Origin: Brachionus manjavacas
Lineage: Eukaryota > Rotifera > Eurotatoria > Ploima > Brachionidae
Direction of reading: 5' to 3'
Length of the DNA: 64,000 bases
Assembly: GCA_019054805.1 (NCBI GenBank)
Contig: JAHQIY010000028.1
Location: forward strand, 806,001-870,000
The position numbers and the translations under genes are program-made. Positions 30,938 through 44,702 of the stretch are shown here, one piece after another. The stretch's first letter is position 1. Each line of letters starts with the position of its first letter. The notes under the pieces were generated by a model, which was not told the origin of the DNA, did not search any database, and was given only the letters and a program-made list of their open reading frames with translations.

Positions 30938-32784
30938 GGGTTGCCTAGATTTTTCGCTGATATATGAATATCAAGAAAAAATCTAGGTATTACGTTTGTC
31001 GTGTCCGTCCGTCCGTCCGTCCGTCCGTCCGTCCGTCTGTGGACACATTTAAGCCTAGTTTTTAGATAATAACCCTAGTTTTAAAAATGACAAAAAATAT
31101 GTCGATCGATAGCATTGAATACATAAAAGGCGCGAAAAATCTAGGCAATCTAATTTTTTAAAAATTAAACTTTAAATCGATCAATCACTAAAACAAAAAT
31201 ATTAATCAAAAAGATTAAAGTAATAAAAAATTTATTGACAACAAAAGTATGAACTAAAAAAGAAAAAAAAGAGAATTAAAATGTGATCTCGGTGAAAATA
31301 GCCTGATGATCACTGAACCATGTTGAATATGGCTGTGATTTAAATTGACCAAAAGAATGTGACTTGCTCGTTAGACACCAATCCAATTGAGACATATCCT
31401 TGAAAGTTAAACATTTGCTAAACACGGGTGTCATGTTCAAATTGTCTCTTAGCGTATCAAGATATTTAGAATTGTTTTCTCTATTAAAGTCAATATTGAA
31501 ATCACCAAAGATTACCAAAGAGTCTTGGCTGTGCAAATTTAAATTCAAAAAGGCAATCAACTCTTGAATAAACTTGTCATTGTCCATCTTTGGATGCTTG
31601 TAAAGATTTAAAAAATAAACAACTGTTGAATTTAGAAAAGATTCAGCCTTTTAAATTGGTTTTTCTAATATATATTATATAATTTTATTTTTACTTTTAA
31701 AAAAAACTATTTCAAATAACCAAAATTGTTAATTATGGAATGGTTATTAATGACATTGTATGGTGATGCAAATACAATCATTATTTAAAAATTCGTCAAC
31801 ATAATTTTTTTATCGATTTTTTCCTAGCAACTAAAATTAATTTTTAGAAATTATTATAAATTATTTTGTTGCAATATTTTTAGTTAAAAATCGGGTTTTT
31901 TCAAATTAAATAAAGAAAAAACAATTTGAAAAACATATTGTGTGCTTCATAGAATTTCATTTATATATTTCGAAAAAAATGGGGCGCAAAAAATAAGAAA
32001 GATTTAACATAAATATTCTCATAAATAAATTCTTAAATCATAATCCAAAAAAATAATTAATTGTTTGCGTTAAACCACTTATTGGTACAGGGTTCCGGTT
32101 AGGGAATTGCTCTAATTGATAGAAAAAAAAAATTAGTGAGAACGGGGTCCGGGGCGGAGCCCTGGTTTAGGGTTCCGGGTATGCAGTAAGCTAGAGAACC
32201 ATTAGTAAAAATTACTATTATTTTTGAATGTTAAATAATCTAAAAAATTATTAGTAATTATTTTAGCATAAATATTCTCATAAATAAATTCTTAAATCTT
32301 AATCCAAAAAATAATTAATTGTTTGCGTTAAACCACTTATTGGTACAGGGTTCCGGTTAGGGAATTGCTCTAATTGATAGAAAAAAAAATTAGTGAGAAC
32401 GGGGTCCGGGGCGGAGCCCTGGTTTAGGGTTCCGGGTATGCAGTAAGCTAGAGAACCATTAGTAAAAATTACTATTATTTTTGAATGTTAAATAATCTAA
32501 AAAATTATTAGTAATTATTTTAGCATAAATATTCTCATAAATAAATTCTTAAATCTTAATCCAAAAAAATAATTAATTGTTTGCGTTAAACCACTTATTG
32601 GTACAGGGTTCCGGTTAGGGAATTGCTCTAATTGATAGAAAAAAAAAATTAGTGAGAACGGGGTCCGGGGCGGAGCCCTGGTTTAGGGTTCCGGGTATGC
32701 AGTAAGCTAGAGAACCATTAGTAAAAATTACTATTATTTTTGAATGTTAAATAATCTAAAAAATTATTAGTAATTATTTTAGCG
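30938..32784 (-). mobile_element. array unit 5, non-autonomous (1.85 kb)
   Basis: Endonuclease tail at 31276-31587, three subrepeats, subtype A with a private change (TTTAAGCCTAG). Its hairpin end abuts the 5' end of the autonomous unit. Confidence 0.85.
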
Positions 32785-34626
32785 GGGTTGCCTAGATTTT
32801 TCGCTGATATATGAATATCAAGAAAAAAATCTAGGTATTACGTTTGTCGTGTCCGTCCGTCCGTCCGTCCGTCCGTCCGTCCGTCCGTCCGTCCGTCCGT
32901 CCGTCTGTGGACACATCTTACCCTAGTTTTTAGATGTTAACCCTAGTTTTAAAAATGACAAAAAATATGTCGATCGATAGCATTGAATACATAAAAGGCG
33001 CGAAAAATCTAGGCCATCTAATTTTTTAAAAATTAAACTTTAAATCGATCAATCACTAAAACAAAAATATTAATCAAAAAGATTAAAGTAATAAAAAATT
33101 TATTGACAACAAAAGTATGAACTAAAAAAGAAAAAAAAGAGAATTAAAATGTGATCTCGGTGAAAATAGCCTGATGATCACTGAACCATGTTGAATATGG
33201 CTGTGATTTAAATTGACCAAAAGAATGTGACTTGCTCGTTAGACACCAATCCAATTGAGACATATCCTTGAAAGTTAAACATTTGCTAAACACGGGTGTC
33301 ATGTTCAAATTGTCTCTTAGCGTATCAAGATATTTAGAATTGTTTTCTCTATTAAAGTCAATATTGAAATCACCAAAGATTACCAAAGAGTCTTGGCTGT
33401 GCAAATTTAAATTCAAAAAGGCAATCAACTCTTGAATAAACTTGTCATTGTCCATCTTTGGATGCTTGTAAAGATTTAAAAAATAAACAACTGTTGAATT
33501 TAGAAAAGATTCAGCCTTTTAAATTGGTTTTTCTAATATATATTATATAATTTTATTTTTACTTTTAAAAAAACTATTTCAAATAACCAAAATTGTTAAT
33601 TATGGAATGGTTATTAATGACATTGTATGGTGATGCAAATACAATCATTATTTAAAAATTCGTCAACATAATTTTTTTATCGATTTTTTTCCTAGCAACT
33701 AAAATTAATTTTTAGAAATTATTATAAATTATTTTGTTGCAATATTTTTAGTTAAAAATCGGGTTTTTTTTTCAAATTAAATAAAGAAAAAACAATTTGA
33801 AAAACATATTGTGTGCTTCATAGAATTTCATTTATATATTTCGAAAAAAATGGGGCGCAAAAAATAAGAAAGATTTAACATAAATATTCTCATAAATAAA
33901 TTCTTAAATCATAATCCAAAAAAATAATTAATTGTTTGAGTTAAACCACTTATTGGTACAGGGTTCCGGTTAGGGAATTGCTCTAATTGATAGAAAAATA
34001 AAATTAGTGAGAACGGGGTCCGGGGCGGAGCCCTGGTTTAGGGTTCCGGGTATGCAGTAAGCTAGAGAACCATTAGTAAAAATTACTATTATTTTTGAAT
34101 GTTAAATAATCTAAAAAATTATTAGTAATTATTTTAGCATAAATATTCTCATAAATAAATTCTTAAATCTTAATCCAAAAAAATAATTAATTGTTTGCGT
34201 TAAACCACTTATTGGTACAGGGTTCCGGTTAGGGAATTGCTCTAATTGATAGAAAAAAAAATTAGTGAGAACGGGGTCCGGGGCGGAGCCCTGGTTTAGG
34301 GTTCCGGGTATGCAGTAAGCTAGAGAACCATTAGTAAAAATTACTATTATTTTTGAATGTTAAATAATCTAAAAAATTATTAGTAATTATTTTAGCATAA
34401 ATATTCTCATAAATAAATTCTTAAATCTTAATCCAAAAAAATAATTAATTGTTTGCGTTAAACCACTTATTGGTACAGGGTTCCGGTTAGGGAATTGCTC
34501 TAATTGATAGAAAAAAAAATTAGTGAGAACGGGGTCCGGGGCGGAGCCCTGGTTTAGGGTTCCGGGTATGCAGTAAGCTAGAGAACCATTAGTAAAAATT
34601 ACTATTATTTTTGAATGTTAAATAAT
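32785..34626 (-). mobile_element. array unit 6, non-autonomous (1.84 kb)
   Basis: Endonuclease tail at 33144-33455, three subrepeats. Subtype B (CTTACCC, TAGATGTTAACCC, GGCCATC), where the inner subterminal repeat has one mismatch. Unusual left junction ATTTTAGC|GGGGTTGCC, which falls at a subrepeat boundary and not inside the subrepeat. Confidence 0.85.
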
Positions 34627-36462
34627 GGGTTGCCTAGATTTTTCGCTGATATATGAATATCAAGAAAAAAATCTAGGTATTACGTTTGTCGTGTCCGTCC
34701 GTCCGTCCGTCCGTCCGTCCGTCCGTCCGTCCGTCCGTCCGTCTGTGGACACATCTAACCCTAGTTTTTAGATGTTAACCCTAGTTTTAAAAATGACAAA
34801 AAATATGTCGATCGATAGCATTGAATACATAAAAGGCGCGAAAAATCTAGGCCATCTAATTTTTTAAAAATTAAACTTTAAATCGATCAATCACTAAAAC
34901 AAAAATATTAATCAAAAAGATTAAAGTAATAAAAAATTTATTGACAACAAAAGTATGAACTAAAAAAGAAAAAAAGAGAATTAAAATGTGATCTCGGTGA
35001 AAATAGCCTGATGATCACTGAACCATGTTGAATATGGCTGTGATTTAAATTGACCAAAAGAATGTGACTTGCTCGTTAGACACCAATCCAATTGAGACAT
35101 ATCCTTGAAAGTTAAACATTTGCTAAACACGGGTGTCATGTTCAAATTGTCTCTTAGCGTATCAAGATATTTAGAATTGTTTTCTCTATTAAAGTCAATA
35201 TTGAAATCACCAAAGATTACCAAAGAGTCTTGGCTGTGCAAATTTAAATTCAAAAAGGCAATCAACTCTTGAATAAACTTGTCATTGTCCATCTTTGGAT
35301 GCTTGTAAAGATTTAAAAAATAAACAACTGTTGAATTTAGAAAAGATTCAGCCTTTTAAATTGGTTTTTCTAATATATATTATATAATTTTATTTTTACT
35401 TTTAAAAAAAACTATTTCAAATAACCAAAATTGTTAATTATGGAATGGTTATTAATGACATTGTATGGTGATGCAAATACAATCATTATTTAAAAATTCG
35501 TCAACATAATTTTTTTTTATCGATTTTTTTCCTAGCAACTAAAATTAATTTTTAGAAATTATTATAAATTATTTTGTTGCAATATTTTTAGTTAAAAATC
35601 GGGTTTTTTTCAAATTAAATAAAGAAAAAACAATTTGAAAAACATATTGTGTGCTTCATAGAATTTCATTTATATATTTCGAAAAAAATGGGGCGCAAAA
35701 AATAAGAAAGATTTAACATAAATATTCTCATAAATAAATTCTTAAATCATAATCCAAAAAATAATTAATTGTTTGAGTTAAACCACTTATTGGTACAGGG
35801 TTCCGGTTAGGGAATTGCTCTAATTGATAGAAAAATAAAATTAGTGAGAACGGGGTCCGGGGCGGAGCCCTGGTTTAGGGTTCCGGGTATGCAGTAAGCT
35901 AGAGAACCATTAGTAAAAATTACTATTATTTTTGAATGTTAAATAATCTAAAAAATTATTAGTAATTATTTTAGCATAAATATTCTCATAAATAAATTCT
36001 TAAATCTTAATCCAAAAAAATAATTAATTGTTTGCGTTAAACCACTTATTGGTACAGGGTTCCGGTTAGGGAATTGCTCTAATTGATAGAAAAAAAATTA
36101 GTGAGAACGGGGTCCGGGGCGGAGCCCTGGTTTAGGGTTCCGGGTATGCAGTAAGCTAGAGAACCATTAGTAAAAATTACTATTATTTTTGAATGTTAAA
36201 TAATCTAAAAAATTATTAGTAATTATTTTAGCATAAATATTCTCATAAATAAATTCTTAAATCTTAATCCAAAAAATAATTAATTGTTTGCGTTAAACCA
36301 CTTATTGGTACAGGGTTCCGGTTAGGGAATTGCTCTAATTGATAGAAAAAAAAAATTAGTGAGAACGGGGTCCGGGGCGGAGCCCTGGTTTAGGGTTCCG
36401 GGTATGCAGTAAGCTAGAGAACCATTAGTAAAAATTACTATTATTTTTGAATGTTAAATAAT
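34627..36462 (-). mobile_element. array unit 7, non-autonomous (1.84 kb)
   Basis: Endonuclease tail at 34981-35292, three subrepeats, subtype B with CTAACCC. First unit of the ~10.08-kb higher-order repeat; it corresponds to unit 14. Confidence 0.85.
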
Positions 36463-36877
36463 GGGTTGCCTAGATTTTTCGCTGATATATGAATATCAAG
36501 AAAAAAATCTAGGTATTACGTTTGTCGTGTCCGTCCGTCCGTCCGTCCGTCCGTCCGTCCGTCCGTCTGTGGACACATCTAACCCTAGTTTTTAGATGTT
36601 AACCCTAGTTTTAAAAATGACAAAAAATATGTCGATCGATAGCATTGAATACATAAAAGGCGCGAAAAATCTAGGCCATCTAATTTTTTAAAAATTAAAC
36701 TTTAAATCGATCAATCACTAAAACAAAAATATTAATCAAAAAGATTAAAGTAATAAAAAATTTATTGACAACAAAAGTATGAACTAAAAAAGAAAAAAAA
36801 GAGAATTAAAATGTGATCTCGGTGAAAATAGCCTGATGATCACTGAACCATGTTGAATATGGCTGTGATTTAAATTA
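36463..36877 (-). mobile_element. array unit 8, severely truncated (415 bp)
   Basis: Contains only the 3' terminal region, subtype B, and the last ~23 codons of the endonuclease. It then joins directly to the 3' terminus of unit 9 at TTTAAATT|AGGGTTGCC. It lacks the 5' block and subrepeats, and corresponds exactly to unit 15. Confidence 0.85.
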
Positions 36878-38434
36878 GGGTTGCCTAGATTTTACGCAGA
36901 TATATAAATACTAAGAAAAAAAATCTAGGTATTACGTTTGTCGTGTCCGTCCGTCCGTCCGTCCGTCCGTCCGTCCGTCTGTGGACACATTTAACCCTAG
37001 TTTTTAGATAATAACCCTAGTTTTAAAAATGACAAAAAATATGTCGATCGATAGCATTGAATACATAAAAGGCGCGAAAAATCTAGGCAATCTAATTTTT
37101 AAAAATTAAACTTTAAATCGATCAATCACTAAAACAAAAATATTAATCAAAAAGATTAAAGTAATAAAAAATTTATTGACAACAAAAGTATGAACTAAAA
37201 AAGAAAAAAAGAGAATTAAAATGTGATCTCGGTGAAAATAGCCTGATGATCACTGAACCATGTTGAATATGGCTGTGATTTAAATTGACCAAAAGAATGT
37301 GACTTGCTCGTTAGACACCAATCCAATTGAGACATATCCTTGAAAGTTAAACATTTGCTAAACACGGGTGTCATGTTCAAATTGTCTCTTAGCGTATCAA
37401 GATATTTAGAATTGTTTTCTCTATTAAAGTCAATATTGAAATCACCAAAGATTACCAAAGAGTCTTGGCTGTGCAAATTTAAATTCAAAAAGGCAATCAA
37501 CTCTTGAATAAACTTGTCATTGTCCATCTTTGGATGCTTGTAAAGATTTAAAAAATAAACAACTGTTGAATTTAGAAAAGATTCAGCCTTTTAAATTGGT
37601 TTTTCTAATATATATTATATAATTTTATTTTTACTTTTAAAAAAACTATTTCAAATAACCAAAATTGTTAATTATGGAATGGTTATTAATGACATTGTAT
37701 GGTGATGCAAATACAATCATTATTTAAAAATTCGTCAACATAATTTTTTTATCGATTTTTTCCTAGCAACTAAAATTAATTTTTAGAAATTATTATAAAT
37801 TATTTTGTTGCAATATTTTTAGTTAAAAATCGGGTTTTTTTTCAAATTAAATAAAGAAAAAACAATTTGAAAAACATATTGTGTGCTTCATAGAATTTCA
37901 TTTATATATTTCGAAAAAAATGGGGCGCAAAAAATAAGAAAGATTTAACATAAATATTCTCATAAATAAATTCTTAAATCATAATCCAAAAAAATAATTA
38001 ATTGTTTGCGTTAAACCACTTATTGGTACAGGGTTCCGGTTAGGGAATTGCTCTAATTGATAGAAAAAAATTAGTGAGAACGGGGTCCGGGGCGGAGCCC
38101 TGGTTTAGGGTTCCGGGTATGCAGTAAGCTAGAGAACCATTAGTAAAAATTACTATTATTTTTGAATGTTAAATAATCTAAAAATTATTAGTAATTATTT
38201 TAGCATAAATATTCTCATAAATAAATTCTTAAATCTTAATCCAAAAAAATAATTAATTGTTTGCGTTAAACCACTTATTGGTACAGGGTTCCGGTTAGGG
38301 AATTGCTCTAATTGATAGAAAAAAAAATTAGTGAGAACGGGGTCCGGGGCGGAGCCCTGGTTTAGGGTTCCGGGTATGCAGTAAGCTAGAGAACCATTAG
38401 TAAAAATTACTATTATTTTTGAATGTTAAATAAT
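36878..38434 (-). mobile_element. array unit 9, non-autonomous (1.56 kb)
   Basis: Endonuclease tail at 37216-37527, two subrepeats, subtype A. The terminal hairpin has private changes (TTTTACGCAGATATATAAATACTAAG in short pieces) not seen in unit 16, its partner in the higher-order repeat. Confidence 0.85.
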
Positions 38435-39990
38435 GGGTTGCCTAGATTTTTCGCTGATATATGAATATCAAGAAAAAAATCTAGGTATTACGTTTGTCGT
38501 GTCCGTCCGTCCGTCCGTCCGTCCGTCCGTCTGTGGACACATCTAACCCTAGTTTTTAGATGTTAACCCTAGTTTTAAAAATGACAAAAAATATGTCGAT
38601 CGATAGCATTGAATACATAAAAGGCGCGAAAAATCTAGGCAATCTAATTTTTTAAAAATTAAACTTTAAATCGATCAATCACTAAAACAAAAATATTAAT
38701 CAAAAAGATTAAAGTAATAAAAAATTTATTGACAACAAAAGTTGAACTAAATAAGAAAAAAAAAGAGAATTAAAATGTGATCTCGGTGAAAATAGCCTGA
38801 TGATCACTGAACCATGTTGAATATGGCTGTGATTTAAATTGACCAAAAGAATGTGACTTGCTCGTTAGACACCAATCCAATTGAGAAATATCCTTGAAAG
38901 TTAAACATTTGCTAAACACGGGTGTCATGTTCAAATTGTCTCTTAGCGTATCAAGATATTTAGAATTGTTTTCTCTATTAAAGTCAATATTGAAATCACC
39001 AAAGATTACCAAAGAGTCTTGGCTGTGCAAATTTAAATTCAAAAAGGCAATCAACTCTTGAATAAACTTGTCATTGTCCATCTTTGGATGCTTGTAAAGA
39101 TTTAAAAAATAAACAACTGTTGAATTTAGAAAAGATTCAGCCTTTTAAATTGGTTTTTCTAATATATATTATATAATTTTATTTTTACTTTTAAAAAAAA
39201 CTATTTCAAATAACCAAAATTGTTAATTATGGAATGGTTATTAATGACATTGTATGGTGATGCAAATACAATCATTATTTAAAAATTCGTCAACATAATT
39301 TTTTTATCGATTTTTTTCCTAGCAACTAAAATTAATTTTTAGAAATTATTATAAATTATTTTGTTGCAATATTTTTAGTTAAAAATCGGGTTTTTTTTTC
39401 AAATTAAATAAAGAAAAAACAATTTGAAAAACATATTGTGTGCTTCATAGAATTTCATTTATATATTTCGAAAAAAATGGGGCGCAAAAAATAAGAAAGA
39501 TTTAACATAAATATTCTCATAAATAAATTCTTAAATCATAATCCAAAAAAATAATTAATTGTTTGAGTTAAACCACTTATTGGTACAGGGTTCCGGTTAG
39601 GGAATTGCTCTAATTGATAAAAAAAAAAATAGTGAGAACGGGGTCCGGGGCGGAGCCCTGGTTTAGGGTTCCGGGTATGCAGTAAGCTAGAGAACCATTA
39701 GTAAAAATTACTATTATTTTTGAATGTTAAATAATCTAAAAAATTATTAGTAATTATTTTAGCATAAATATTCTCATAAATAAATTCTTAAATCTTAATC
39801 CAAAAAATAATTAATTGTTTGCGTTAAACCACTTATTGGTACAGGGTTCCGGTTAGGGAATTGCTCTAATTGATAGAAAAAAATTAGTGAGAACGGGGTC
39901 CGGGGCGGAGCCCTGGTTTAGGGTTCCGGGTATGCAGTAAGCTAGAGAACCATTAGTAAAAATTACTATTATTTTTGAATGTTAAATAAT
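38435..39990 (-). mobile_element. array unit 10, non-autonomous, Ile variant (1.56 kb)
   Basis: Endonuclease tail at 38770-39081 with Ile in K-D-I-S-Q and the upstream GTTGAACTAAATAAG variant, both shared with the autonomous unit and unit 17. Two subrepeats. Subtype C: TAGATGTTAACCC with CAATCTA. Confidence 0.85.
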
Positions 39991-41565
39991 GGGTTGCCTA
40001 GATTTTTCGCTGATATATGAATATCAAGAAAAAAAAAATCTAGGTATTACGTTTGTCGTGTCCGTCCGTCCGTCCGTCCGTCCGTCCGTCCGTCCGTCCG
40101 TCTGTGGACACATTTAACCCTAGTTTTTAGATAATAACCCTAGTTTTAAAAATGACAAAAAATATGTCGATCGATAGCATTGAATACATAAAAGGCGCGA
40201 AAAATCTAGGCAATCTAATTTTTTAAAAATTAAACTTTAAATCGATCAATCACTAAAACAAAAATATTAATCAAAAAGATTAAAGTAATAAAAAATTTAT
40301 TGACAACAAAAGTATGAACTAAAAAAGAAAAAAAGAGAATTAAAATGTGATCTCGGTGAAAATAGCCTGATGATCACTGAACCATGTTGAATATGGCTGT
40401 GATTTAAATTGACCAAAAGAATGTGACTTGCTCGTTAGACACCAATCCAATTGAGACATATCCTTGAAAGTTAAACATTTGCTAAACACGGGTGTCATGT
40501 TCAAATTGTCTCTTAGCGTATCAAGATATTTAGAATTGTTTTCTCTATTAAAGTCAATATTGAAATCACCAAAGATTACCAAAGAGTCTTGGCTGTGCAA
40601 ATTTAAATTCAAAAAGGCAATCAACTCTTGAATAAACTTGTCATTGTCCATCTTTGGATGCTTGTAAAGATTTAAAAAATAAACAACTGTTGAATTTAGA
40701 AAAGATTCAGCCTTTTAAATTGGTTTTTCTAATATATATTATATAATTTTATTTTTACTTTTAAAAAAAACTATTTCAAATAACCAAAATTGTTAATTAT
40801 GGAATGGTTATTAATGACATTGTATGGTGATGCAAATACAATCATTATTTAAAAATTCGTCAACATAATTTTTTTATATCGATTTTTTTCCTAGAAACTA
40901 AAATTAATTTTTAGAAATTATTATAAATTATTTTGTTGCAATATTTTTAGTTAAAAATCGGGTTTTTATTTAAAATTAAATAAAGAAAAACAATTTGAAA
41001 AACATATTGTGTGCTTCATAGAATTTCATTTATATATTTCGAAAAAAATGGGGCGCAAAAAATAAGAAAGATTTAACATAAATATTCTCATAAATAAATT
41101 CTTAAATCATAATCCAAAAAAATAATTAATTGTTTGAGTTAAACCACTTATTGGTACAGGGTTCCGGTTAGGGAATTGCTCTAATTGATAAAAAAAAAAA
41201 AATAGTGAGAACGGGGTCCGGGGCGGAGCCCTGGTTTAGGGTTCCGGGTATGCAGTAAGCTAGAGAACCATTAGTAAAAATTACTATTATTTTTGAATGT
41301 TAAATAATCTAAAAATTATTAGTAATTATTTTAGCATAAATATTCTCATAAATAAATTCTTAAATCTTAATCCAAAAAAATAATTAATTGTTTGCGTTAA
41401 ACCACTTATTGGTACAGGGTTCCGGTTAGGGAATTGCTCTAATTGATAGAAAAAAAAATTAGTGAGAACGGGGTCCGGGGCGGAGCCCTGGTTTAGGGTT
41501 CCGGGTATGCAGTAAGCTAGAGAACCATTAGTAAAAATTACTATTATTTTTGAATGTTAAATAAT
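39991..41565 (-). mobile_element. array unit 11, non-autonomous (1.58 kb)
   Basis: Endonuclease tail at 40340-40651, two subrepeats, subtype A. Carries private changes in the 5' block (TTTATATCGATT, CTAGAAACT and TTTTTATTTAAAATT). Its higher-order partner, unit 18, has five more subrepeats. Confidence 0.85.
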
Positions 41566-43117
41566 GGGTTGCCTAGATTTTTCGCTGATATATGAATATC
41601 AAGAAAAAAAAAATCTAGGTATTACGTTTGTCGTGTCCGTCCGTCCGTCCGTCCGTCTGTGGACACATTTAACCCTAGTTTTTAGATAATAACCCTAGTT
41701 TTAAAAATGACAAAAAATATGTCGATCGATAGCATTGAATACATAAAAGGCGCGAAAAATCTAGGCAATCTAATTTTTTAAAAATTAAACTTTAAATCGA
41801 TCAATCACTAAAACAAAAATATTAATCAAAAAGATTAAAGTAATAAAAAATTTATTGACAACAAAAGTATGAACTAAAAAAGAAAAAAAAGAGAATTAAA
41901 ATGTGATCTCGGTGAAAATAGCCTGATGATCACTGAACCATGTTGAATATGGCTGTGATTTAAATTGACCAAAAGAATGTGACTTGCTCGTTAGACACCA
42001 ATCCAATTGAGACATATCCTTGAAAGTTAAACATTTGCTAAACACGGGTGTCATGTTCAAATTGTCTCTTAGCGTATCAAGATATTTAGAATTGTTTTCT
42101 CTATTAAAGTCAATATTGAAATCACCAAAGATTACCAAAGAGTCTTGGCTGTGCAAATTTAAATTCAAAAAGGCAATCAACTCTTGAATAAACTTGTCAT
42201 TGTCCATCTTTGGATGCTTGTAAAGATTTAAAAAATAAACAACTGTTGAATTTAGAAAAGATTCAGCCTTTTAAATTGGTTTTTCTAATATATATTATAT
42301 AATTTTATTTTTACTTTTAAAAAAACTATTTCAAATAACCAAAATTGTTAATTATGGAATGGTTATTAATGACATTGTATGGTGATGCAAATACAATCAT
42401 TATTTAAAAATTCGTCAACATAATTTTTTTATATATTTTTTTCCTAGCAACTAAAATTAATTTTTAGAAATTATTATAAATTATTTTGTTGCAATATTTT
42501 TAGTTAAAAATCGGGTTTTTTTTTCAAATTAAATAAAGAAAAAACAATTTGAAAAACATATTGTGTGCTTCATAGAATTTCATTTATATATTTCGAAAAA
42601 AATGGGGCGCAAAAAATAAGAAAGATTTAACATAAATATTCTCATAAATAAATTCTTAAATCATAATCCAAAAAAATAATTAATTGTTTGCGTTAAACCA
42701 CTTATTGGTACAGGGTTCCGGTTAGGGAATTGCTCTAATTGATAGAAAAAAAAATTAGTGAGAACGGGGTCCGGGGCGGAGCCCTGGTTTAGGGTTCCGG
42801 GTATGCAGTAAGCTAGAGAACCATTAGTAAAAATTACTATTATTTTTGAATGTTAAATAATCTAAAAAATTATTAGTAATTATTTTAGCATAAATATTCT
42901 CATAAATAAATTCTTAAATCTTAATCCAAAAAAATAATTAATTGTTTGCGTTAAACCACTTATTGGTACAGGGTTCCGGTTAGGGAATTGCTCTAATTGA
43001 TAGAAAAAAATTAGTGAGAACGGGGTCCGGGGCGGAGCCCTGGTTTAGGGTTCCGGGTATGCAGTAAGCTAGAGAACCATTAGTAAAAATTACTATTATT
43101 TTTGAATGTTAAATAAT
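41566..43117 (-). mobile_element. array unit 12, non-autonomous (1.55 kb)
   Basis: Endonuclease tail at 41896-42207, two subrepeats, subtype A. Has the shortest (GTCC)n tract of the array, about five copies, and a disrupted ATCGATT in the 5' block (TTTATATATTT). Confidence 0.85.
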
Positions 43118-44702
43118 GGGTTGCCTAGATTTTTCGCTGATATATGAATATCAAGAAAAAAATCTAGGTATTACGTTTGTCGTGTCCGTCCGTCCGTCCG
43201 TCCGTCCGTCCGTCCGTCCGTCCGTCCGTCCGTCCGTCCGTCCGTCTGTGGACACATTTAACCCTAGTTTTTAGATAATAACCCTAGTTTTAAAAATGAC
43301 AAAAAATATGTCGATCGATAGCATTGAATACATAAAAGGCGCGAAAAATCTAGGCAATCTAATTTTTTAAAAATTAAACTTTAAATCGATCAATCACTAA
43401 AACAAAAATATTAATCAAAAAGATTAAAGTAATAAAAAATTTATTGACAACAAAAGTATGAACTAAAAAAGAAAAAAAGGAATTAAAATGTGATCTCGGT
43501 GAAAATAGCCTGATGATCACTGAACCATGTTGAATATGGCTGTGATTTAAATTGACCAAAAGAATGTGACTTGCTCGTTAGACACCAATCCAATTGAGAC
43601 ATATCCTTGAAAGTTAAACATTTGCTAAACACGGGTGTCATGTTCAAATTGTCTCTTAGCGTATCAAGATATTTAGAATTGTTTTCTCTATTAAAGTCAA
43701 TATTGAAATCACCAAAGATTACCAAAGAGTCTTGGCTGTGCAAATTTAAATTCAAAAAGGCAATCAACTCTTGAATAAACTTGTCATTGTCCATCTTTGG
43801 ATGCTTGTAAAGATTTAAAAAATAAACAACTGTTGAATTTAGAAAAGATTCAGCCTTTTAAATTGGTTTTTCTAATATATATTATATAATTTTATTTTTA
43901 CTTTTAAAAAAAACTATTTCAAATAACCAAAATTGTTAATTATGGAATGGTTATTAATGACATTGTATGGTGATGCAAATACAATCATTATTTAAAAATT
44001 CGTCAACATAATTTTTTTTATCGATTTTTTTCCTAGCAACTAAAATTAATTTTTAGAAATTATTATAAATTATTTTGTTGCAATATTTTTAGTTAAAAAT
44101 CGGGTTTTTTTCAAATTAAATAAAGAAAAAACAATTTGAAAAACATATTGTGTGCTTCATAGAATTTCATTTATATATTTCGAAAAAAATGGGGCGCAAA
44201 AAATAAGAAAGATTTAACATAAATATTCTCATAAATAAATTCTTAAATCATAATCCAAAAAAATAATTAATTGTTTGAGTTAAACCACTTATTGGTACAG
44301 GGTTCCGGTTAGGGAATTGCTCTAATTGATAAAAAAAAATAGTGAGAACGGGGTCCGGGGCGGAGCCCTGGTTTAGGGTTCCGGGTATGCAGTAAGCTAG
44401 AGAACCATTAGTAAAAATTACTATTATTTTTGAATGTTAAATAATCTAAAAAATTATTAGTAATTATTTTAGCATAAATATTCTCATAAATAAATTCTTA
44501 AATCTTAATCCAAAAAATAATTAATTGTTTGCGTTAAACCACTTATTGGTACAGGGTTCCGGTTAGGGAATTGCTCTAATTGATAGAAAAAAAAATTAGT
44601 GAGAACGGGGTCCGGGGCGGAGCCCTGGTTTAGGGTTCCGGGTATGCAGTAAGCTAGAGAACCATTAGTAAAAATTACTATTATTTTTGAATGTTAAATA
44701 AT
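43118..44702 (-). mobile_element. array unit 13, non-autonomous (1.59 kb)
   Basis: Endonuclease tail at 43483-43794, two subrepeats, subtype A. Has the longest (GTCC)n tract seen, about 16 copies. The A-run after the endonuclease stop is followed by GGAATT where other units have GAGAATT. Confidence 0.85.

Noticed and set aside
43374-43559. 61-codon open frames at the endonuclease stop region of units 13, 20 and 21
   Set aside because: Out-of-frame shadows over the end of the endonuclease tail, open only because of A-run length differences.
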